A DNA stretch of 28,383 nt from JAHJFW01 sp038065635 (GTDB taxonomy: Bacteria > Patescibacteriota > Patescibacteriia > 2-12-FULL-60-25). Both the position numbers and the translations under genes were made by a program. Below the pieces are notes generated by a model. It was given only the letters and a program-made list of their open reading frames with translations. It made no database searches and was not told where the DNA came from. The stretch is taken from positions 1 through 28,383 of the forward strand of contig JBBTQP010000044.1 of the NCBI GenBank assembly GCA_038065635.1. Direction: 5' to 3'. Positions 24,442 through 28,383 of the stretch are shown here, piece by piece (the first letter of the stretch is position 1; the number at the start of each line of letters is the position of its first letter).

Positions 24442-24626
24442 GTCATTGCGTAGCCAATATACTAAAAGGCGTGGCAATCTAGTCCCTACGTCATTGCGAG
24501 CCACAGCAGGGGCGTGGCAATCTAATCGAAGAAAATAATTACTTATATAAGATTGCCACGTCGTTACTACTCCTCGCAATGACGGTTGACTTGATTATCG
24601 CGTCGCACGAGCCTCCTCGCAATGAC
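24442..24626. repeat. Long hairpin repeat (family B, copy 4)
   Basis: Composite of several GTCATTGCG...GGCAATC units in both orientations between the convergent rel and parB genes. Its first 38 nt are the reverse complement of 15606-15643. Confidence 0.85.
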
Positions 24627-24631
24627 ATCTT

Positions 24632-25498
24632 TCATTCTCCAGTGATTTTCTTCAAAACCGATTTCAAGTCTTCTTCGTTATAGAATGCTATGCGTATCTC
24701 CCCTTCTCCACGCGCGTCGCGTTTGACTGTTACGCGAGTTCCGAGAGCTTCGCGAAGGCGATTTTCCAAACTCGCGAGATTCGGATCGGATATTCTCGGC
24801 TGTCTCGTTCGTCCTACGCGCGCCTCGGTCTGACGAACCGTGAATTGCCCCGTGAGCAAGGAATCGAACATCTGAAGACGCTCTTCTTCCGTTGGCAAAG
24901 AAAGTAACGTTCGAGCGTTTGATGTAGAAATTCGACGTTCTTCAAGCGCGTGGCGAATCTGCTCCGGCAATTGCAATAATCTGATAGTGTTGCCGACTTG
25001 CGGCCGGCTCTTTCCAACGCGTTGTCCAACGTCGTCCTGCGTCATTCCAAATTCTTCCATGAGTCGGATGTACGCGCGCGCTTCTTCGATGGGATTGAGA
25101 TCCGACCGTTGAACGTTTTCAATAAGCGCAAGCTCCATCTTTTGTTGTTCGGTTGCGCTCCGAACTATCGCAGGGATTGTTTCGAGTCCCGCGATTTTCG
25201 AGGCGCGAAGCCGTCGCTCGCCAACGATAAGCTCGAATCTTCCGTCATTCTTCCTCGTGACTACCACCGGTTGAAGTATGCCGTGTTCCTTAATGGAATT
25301 GACCAAATCTTCCAGCGCCGTGTGATCAAAATACGTCCGCGGCTGGTGCGGGTTCGGATCAATTTGATCGACCGGAATATTTTGAACTACAACGCCTGCG
25401 ACAGTCTCCGCCTGCGAGCTCGCTTCGCGTTCATCCAAATCCCGCGACGGTATCAGCGCGCCAAGTCCTCTTCCCAACCCCGATTGTCGACCAAGCAT
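24632..25498 (-). CDS. parB: Chromosome partitioning protein ParB (CTP-binding clamp)
   Basis: 288 aa from ATG 25498 (MLGRQSGLGRGLGALIPS, the classic ParB opening that contacts ParA). Upstream in-frame codons fall in a repeat. N-terminal CTP-binding domain with PNPHQPR (49-55), LQPVVV (75-80) and GERRLRA (93-99). ENVQRSDLNPIEEA (127-140) leads into the helix-turn-helix (about 152-178), and a C-terminal dimerisation domain ends the protein. ParB loads on parS sites and slides as a clamp to segregate the origin region. No exact parS 16-mer is seen in the window. The gap to parA (106 nt) carries repeat sequence, yet the two genes likely share a transcript. Confidence 0.95.
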   Translation of the reverse strand: MLGRQSGLGRGLGALIPSRDLDEREASSQAETVAGVVVQNIPVDQIDPNPHQPRTYFDHTALEDLVNSIKEHGILQPVVVTRKNDGRFELIVGERRLRASKIAGLETIPAIVRSATEQQKMELALIENVQRSDLNPIEEARAYIRLMEEFGMTQDDVGQRVGKSRPQVGNTIRLLQLPEQIRHALEERRISTSNARTLLSLPTEEERLQMFDSLLTGQFTVRQTEARVGRTRQPRISDPNLASLENRLREALGTRVTVKRDARGEGEIRIAFYNEEDLKSVLKKITGE

Positions 25499-25522
25499 AG
25501 TTTTAATGAGTAGTGAGTAGTG

Positions 25523-25604
25523 GTAGGGGCGGGCTTGTCCCGCCCTCCCCGTATGAGCGAATCCTTGCGATCCCCCCAGTTCGTTACGTGTTACATGATA
25601 CGTG
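25523..25604. repeat. Family C GC-rich repeat plus TTACGTG-type repeats between parA and parB
   Basis: GTAGGGGCGGGCTTGTCCCG plus CCCTCCCC (25523-25550) is identical to the copies at 11613 and 11666. It is followed by near-repeats of ACGTGTTAC (ACGTGTTACATGATACGTG, about 25585-25603). These resemble dispersed intergenic repeats more than a parS palindrome. Confidence 0.6.
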
Positions 25605-26384
25605 TTACGTGATGAAGTGCTGATACTCGGTGTCCATGATTTCTCGCGCCAGGCGTTCATACGCTTTCGCTCCTTTTGATAAAGGATCGAATGCGGCGAT
25701 GGTGCGGCCGAATGACGGGGCTTCCGCGAGACGAACGTTACGCGGAATAACTGAACGAAAAATATTGTTCGGAAAATACTTATAAAGCTCTTGCATCACG
25801 TCGTCGGATAATTTGTTGCGGCTATCATACATCGTGAGCACGGCTCCGAGCACCTCGACTTCCGGACGCAAATTTTTCTTTACGAGATGCACGGTTTCCA
25901 AAAGCTGTCCGAGACCTTCGAGCGCGTAATACTCCGTCTGCACAGGAATCAAAACTTCATCCGCCGCAACGATGCCATTGAGCGTTATGAGTCCAAGCGT
26001 TGGCGGCGAGTCGATCAAAATATAATCGTAGTCGTTTCTAATTTCGAGCAACGCGTCGTATAACTTAAATTCGCGGCGAGGCATGTCCACAAGTTCCACG
26101 TTCAATCCCGCGAGGTGTTTGGTGGCTGGCGCGATTCGCAAAGTCTCGTGTGCTGTCGGTTGAACTATGTCGCGCATGCTCACTTGTCCCAACACCGCCT
26201 CGTACACACCGCGTTCCAACCCGGCATGATCCACGCCTATTCCGGACGTAGCGTTTGCTTGAGGATCAAGATCCACGATCAAAACGAATTTACCGGCTTC
26301 CGCAAGATACGCACCCACATTCAGCGCGGTGGTCGTTTTTCCCACGCCGCCCTTCTGGTTCACCACGGAAATTATTCGACCCAT
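25605..26384 (-). CDS. parA: Chromosome partitioning ATPase ParA (Soj)
   Basis: 259 aa, typical length. Deviant Walker A KGGVGKTT (11-18), DLDPQANATSG (38-48), DSPPTLG (126-132) and a C-terminal LAEAPSFGRTI motif identify a chromosomal ParA/Soj. Its ATP-bound dimers bind DNA nonspecifically and are released by ParB, moving the origin region. A -10-like TAAGAT lies 8 nt before the ATG, so the mRNA may be leaderless. parB follows on the same strand. Confidence 0.96.
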   Translation of the reverse strand: MGRIISVVNQKGGVGKTTTALNVGAYLAEAGKFVLIVDLDPQANATSGIGVDHAGLERGVYEAVLGQVSMRDIVQPTAHETLRIAPATKHLAGLNVELVDMPRREFKLYDALLEIRNDYDYILIDSPPTLGLITLNGIVAADEVLIPVQTEYYALEGLGQLLETVHLVKKNLRPEVEVLGAVLTMYDSRNKLSDDVMQELYKYFPNNIFRSVIPRNVRLAEAPSFGRTIAAFDPLSKGAKAYERLAREIMDTEYQHFIT

Positions 26385-26392
26385 AGGAGAGT

Positions 26393-26422
26393 ATCTTACG
26401 CGATGCGCGAAGATTTGGGCAA
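26393..26422 (-). promoter_or_regulatory. Possible parA promoter
   Basis: Minus strand: TTGCCC (26417-26422), 18-nt spacer, TAAGAT (26393-26398), 8 nt before the parA ATG. Moderate match; placement fits the short-leader pattern seen at truD, rel and the LCP gene. Confidence 0.4.
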
Positions 26423-26450
26423 GGAACGCGTTAAGGAACGACTAAGAGTC

Positions 26451-27095
26451 TCAGTATATAATGCATTTTACGGTATCGCCGTGTGCGACCAAACATGAAA
26501 TATCACGCGACAAGAATGCCGCAGCCATCTGAATGTCTGGATCAGATAAACTAGTTTCCAATGAACGAAGATGCGTTTCGCCCACCTCTTTAGCGCGTCT
26601 CACGCTTTCTTCTACGGTATGACCTTTCAACAAACTTCGAACGATATGATTTGAAAAATCCATGAACGGCTTGGCTAGAGGGTCTTCGGATGGACGCTTA
26701 AAATAGCCATGGGAATGTAAAATGCTAAATTTCTTCTCGTACCCAATATAGGCGGTATTGAGATAACCGCCGACCTCGCGTCCGAGCCGTGCCGCCGACT
26801 GACATGAGACTGCATACGTTACAGAACTAGACAGTATTTCAGCGTTAACTTTCGATTCAACCAGTGGCTTGCCTTCCTGCCCAGTCACGCAGTCTTCATT
26901 ACCATGCCCGTTCAATACTACGAGAGATGGCTGTTTTTTCTTCAATCGTCCTTCAAACTCTGACTTTGTAGCTTTTGTTCCTGGAAGATCCAATACTTCA
27001 ATACCTTTCGCTCGTGCCTCCTCGATCAATATCTGCGACCATGACGACAGATATTTGGTACCGGGATCATAATCCGGACGTGTGACTAGCATCAT
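26451..27095 (-). CDS. Caspase-like (CHAT/C14-like fold) cysteine protease
   Basis: 214 aa from ATG 27095, which overlaps the stop of the 78-aa gene by 4 nt (ATGA). An in-frame ATG at 27119 would give 222 aa. Short hydrophobic strands alternate with helices as in caspase folds: MMLVTRPDYD, then KYLSSWSQILIEEARAKG (14-31), IEVLDLPG, SLVVLNGHGNED (57-68; putative catalytic H64) and VTYAVSCQSAARLG (92-105; putative catalytic C98). The H-to-C spacing of 34 residues and the NGHG/SCQS contexts fit clan CD peptidases. The remaining helices (145-180) may regulate it. There is no signal peptide, so it is cytoplasmic. The two small genes just upstream are overlapped and must be made together with it. 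Substrate and trigger are unknown. Confidence 0.75.
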   Translation of the reverse strand: MMLVTRPDYDPGTKYLSSWSQILIEEARAKGIEVLDLPGTKATKSEFEGRLKKKQPSLVVLNGHGNEDCVTGQEGKPLVESKVNAEILSSSVTYAVSCQSAARLGREVGGYLNTAYIGYEKKFSILHSHGYFKRPSEDPLAKPFMDFSNHIVRSLLKGHTVEESVRRAKEVGETHLRSLETSLSDPDIQMAAAFLSRDISCLVAHGDTVKCIIY

Positions 27096-27328
27096 ACGGC
27101 AGCCGCGCGCGCCTTCCATGATCTAAGCCATTCGAGTTGGATATCTTCGATCTCTTTCCCAATCTCATCTCCGGCTTGGACACGAGCAATCAATTCATCG
27201 CGCGAAAAACTACCGTCAGAACCGATGGATACGTATGTGTCGGGAGATAATACCGAGAGTCTGGCAACAACAAGACTCCGGATCTCTTCGTCGCTCAATT
27301 TTTGCTGATCTGTTTTTGAATCATTCAT
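27092..27328 (-). CDS. Small acidic partner protein, 78 aa, of the caspase-like module
   Basis: Mostly helical, no membrane segment. The C-terminal half ARVQAGDEIGKEIEDIQLEW forms an amphipathic helix with a Trp/Leu face; the middle VSIGSDGSFSRDEL looks like a turn plus helix cap. The start ATG overlaps the stop of the 63-aa gene (27325-27328) and its stop overlaps the protease start, so the three genes are coupled. A sensor, inhibitor or substrate of the protease are open options. I do not recognise a named family. Confidence 0.75.
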   Translation of the reverse strand: MNDSKTDQQKLSDEEIRSLVVARLSVLSPDTYVSIGSDGSFSRDELIARVQAGDEIGKEIEDIQLEWLRSWKARAAAV

Positions 27329-27516
27329 ATTATCTGCATTTTTTCCAATCTTTGAAGAATCACGGCTCCTAGTGGCGTATTATGTTCTATCTCGATATAA
27401 GCAACCTCCCACGTAACCGGACCCGTCGGTGGTTCAAATACTGCGACAATCTCTCTCCGTACGCCCAACGGCAATGTGGAGTAAATCTTCAAAAATTGTT
27501 GTTTTAGATCCTGCAT
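27325..27516 (-). CDS. Small partner protein, 63 aa, first of the coupled caspase-like module
   Basis: MQDLKQQFLKIYSTLPLGVR is a helix, followed by beta strands (EIVAVF, TWEVAYIEIE) and a final helix (LGAVILQRLEKMQII), a compact alpha/beta/alpha fold. No membrane helix. It begins 20 nt downstream of the 49-aa ORF, has no visible Shine-Dalgarno, and shares a 4-nt overlap with the 78-aa gene. Function unknown; an adaptor or inhibitor of the protease is plausible from coupling alone. Confidence 0.75.
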   Translation of the reverse strand: MQDLKQQFLKIYSTLPLGVRREIVAVFEPPTGPVTWEVAYIEIEHNTPLGAVILQRLEKMQII

Positions 27517-27536
27517 AAATTAGAGATAGGCCGCAA

Positions 27537-27686
27537 CTAGCGTACCTTATTCTTCATCCTTTGTTCGAACTGCCGTTTCTTTGTCTTTTGCTGTGTTGGA
27601 CAATTTTTAATATAGCCATCCTCAGGCGTCAATCGTTCAACAAATCCTTTGCTGCAATGTGGACACTCGTAAGTTCCGTTATTCAT
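27537..27686 (-). CDS. Small cysteine-containing (possible zinc-finger) protein, 49 aa
   Basis: ATG 27684-27686, TAG 27537-27539. The product opens MNNGTYECPHCSKGF and has a later NCP, giving C8-x2-C11 and C29: a CPxC knuckle as in zinc ribbons, but with only three cysteines in the first 30 residues, so the site may use a histidine or be degenerate. The C-terminal half is strongly basic (QQKTKKRQFEQRMKNKVR), suiting nucleic-acid contact. It starts 12 nt after the 171-aa gene stop and ends 20 nt before the 63-aa gene, consistent with an operon. An AAAGGA run is too close to the ATG for an ordinary ribosome-binding site. Confidence 0.55.
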   Translation of the reverse strand: MNNGTYECPHCSKGFVERLTPEDGYIKNCPTQQKTKKRQFEQRMKNKVR

Positions 27687-27698
27687 ATCCTTTTTAAA

Positions 27699-28214
27699 TT
27701 ACTTGCATGTCGTGAACCATGGGTAGATATCCTTGGTTAGACTGTCGAGAGAATTTAAATCTTCCTCCGAGGAGGATTGAATATTAATTTTGAAAGGCAA
27801 AGATACCCCGCTATCGATATCCTCATCAATGGTTGTATAACCAGTTTCGATTAAAATTTTATCATTCGTGTAAAGTTTCCCGATCATCGCCTTGAGGTGC
27901 TCTGTTTGATCTGATTTATTTCTGATGGTGCCCTCATAAATTTTATAATAACTAGATAGTCTACCACCGTATTTCCCAAAATACTCTTTGATCGCCGATA
28001 TTTCAAAATTACATAATCTCTTTGGTTCATCCTGGAGTAGTTTTATACAAGCCGATGCGCGTTGATCACTTCCTAATTCTAGACAATGCAAGATTTTTTG
28101 TTCAAGCGTCTGAGGCTTAAGTTGCTTATAAATCAATATTCCGAAATAGACGATAACCACCAGACCGACGACGGCGACGAAGGCACGGATAACTTTATTT
28201 GAGACCTGAATCAT
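27699..28214 (-). CDS. Single-pass membrane protein with FxLYD-like external domain, 171 aa
   Basis: Residues 10-31 are a transmembrane helix after a short start. The outside part has a helical, Cys-containing segment (C44, C56, C68) and then a beta-rich domain at about 90-146: YEGTIRNKSDQ, AMIGKLYTNDKILIETGYT and the GVSLPFKINIQ ending, like FxLYD domains found on surface proteins. The last Cys (C170) may pair with one of the earlier ones. It is the first gene after the promoter at 28235-28263 and AT-rich like the small genes downstream. Role unknown; it could be unrelated to the protease despite sharing the transcript. Confidence 0.75.
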   Translation of the reverse strand: MIQVSNKVIRAFVAVVGLVVIVYFGILIYKQLKPQTLEQKILHCLELGSDQRASACIKLLQDEPKRLCNFEISAIKEYFGKYGGRLSSYYKIYEGTIRNKSDQTEHLKAMIGKLYTNDKILIETGYTTIDEDIDSGVSLPFKINIQSSSEEDLNSLDSLTKDIYPWFTTCK

Positions 28215-28234
28215 AAATCTTTATTTCTGTGTTC

Positions 28235-28263
28235 AATATAGCAAAATCCGCCACAAATTGGAA
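28235..28263 (-). promoter_or_regulatory. Extended -10 promoter of the 171-aa/caspase-like unit
   Basis: Minus strand: TTCCAA (28258-28263), 17-nt spacer, TGC plus TATATT (28235-28240). The extended -10 is identical to that at 20650-20658. The leader to ATG 28214 would be about 14 nt. No other convincing promoter is seen before 26451. Confidence 0.6.
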
Positions 28264-28280
28264 GCTGACATCCGCCAAAT

Positions 28281-28307
28281 AAAAACTCTCGCGTGACGAG
28301 AGTTTTT
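28281..28307 (-). terminator. Rho-independent terminator after tRNA-Met
   Basis: AAAAACTCTCG (28281-28291) and CGAGAGTTTTT (28297-28307) pair perfectly over 11 bp around a 5-nt loop, giving a U tract on the minus strand directly after the tRNA. It also isolates the 171-aa promoter. Confidence 0.85.
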
Positions 28308-28310
28308 GTG

Positions 28311-28383
28311 TGGTACCGGGGGCCGGGATCGAACCGGCGACCTTGGGCTTATGAGTCCCACGCTCTAACCAACTGAGCTACCC
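28311..28383 (-). tRNA. tRNA-Met (anticodon CAT), 5' end beyond window
   Basis: Minus strand: D-arm GCTCAGTTGGTTAGAGC, loop CTCATAA (anticodon CAT), T-arm GCCGG TTCGATC CCGGC, acceptor 3' strand CCCCGGT, discriminator A and an encoded CCA (28311-28313). About four 5' nucleotides lie past 28383. It is most like an elongator methionine tRNA; a CAT tRNA read as Ile after lysidine modification cannot be excluded. The last anticodon-stem pair (A-G) is mismatched. Confidence 0.9.

Noticed and set aside
25580..25606. Possible parS site between parA and parB
   Set aside because: ACGTGTTAC-type near-repeats do not form the TGTTNCACGTGNAACA palindrome; they look like dispersed intergenic repeat sequence.

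Overview
The window looks like part of a Patescibacteria (Candidate Phyla Radiation, Parcubacteria-like) genome. The evidence is a relaxase-less type IV secretion-like operon with PrgI and a split VirB4, compact single-copy housekeeping genes (der, pth, dprA, topA, truD, a short rel, parA/parB), frequent absence of Shine-Dalgarno sites, and intergenic spaces packed with hairpin-forming repeats. TGA ends several certain genes (comF, dprA), so the standard bacterial code applies and lineages that read UGA as glycine are unlikely. A 100-N scaffold gap lies at 6185-6284.

Layout. 1-1400: AT-rich accessory end with a membrane-anchored glycoside-hydrolase-like protein cut by the window edge, a 58-residue two-helix membrane protein with a consensus promoter, then tRNA-Ser(TGA). 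1900-2640: comF. 2800-11560, minus strand: type IV secretion-like operon in the order VirB6-like, 633-aa unknown, PrgI, TraC/VirB4 N-domain protein, VirB4 ATPase, 196-aa anchored protein. Three of its internal gaps carry inverted arrays of a 9-bp unit that I see nowhere else in the window. 11850-19100, plus strand: LCP-family protein, der-pth, dprA-topA. 19280-20460: Glu-rich unknown protein (minus). 20630-21471: a self-contained cassette with a consensus promoter, strong ribosome-binding site, GC-rich 225-aa unknown gene and hairpin terminator. 21474-24438: divergent truD and rel with overlapping promoters. 24632-26384: parB and parA. 26451-28263: a five-gene minus-strand unit ending in a caspase-like cysteine protease overlapped by two small proteins. 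The right edge cuts a tRNA-Met.

How the genes work together. comF and dprA suggest natural transformation, and the secretion-like operon is a macromolecule-transfer or surface apparatus without a visible relaxase or coupling protein. der, pth, truD and rel serve ribosome assembly, tRNA recycling and modification, and (p)ppGpp control. topA and parAB handle supercoiling and chromosome segregation.

The best candidate for an undescribed system is the caspase-like protease with its two translationally coupled small partners (26451-27516). Next are the isolated high-expression-type cassette at 20630-21471, the 9-bp hairpin arrays in the secretion operon, and a set of -10 elements placed 6-11 nt before start codons, which predict leaderless mRNAs. 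All functional calls come from reading motifs by eye; no database search was run.
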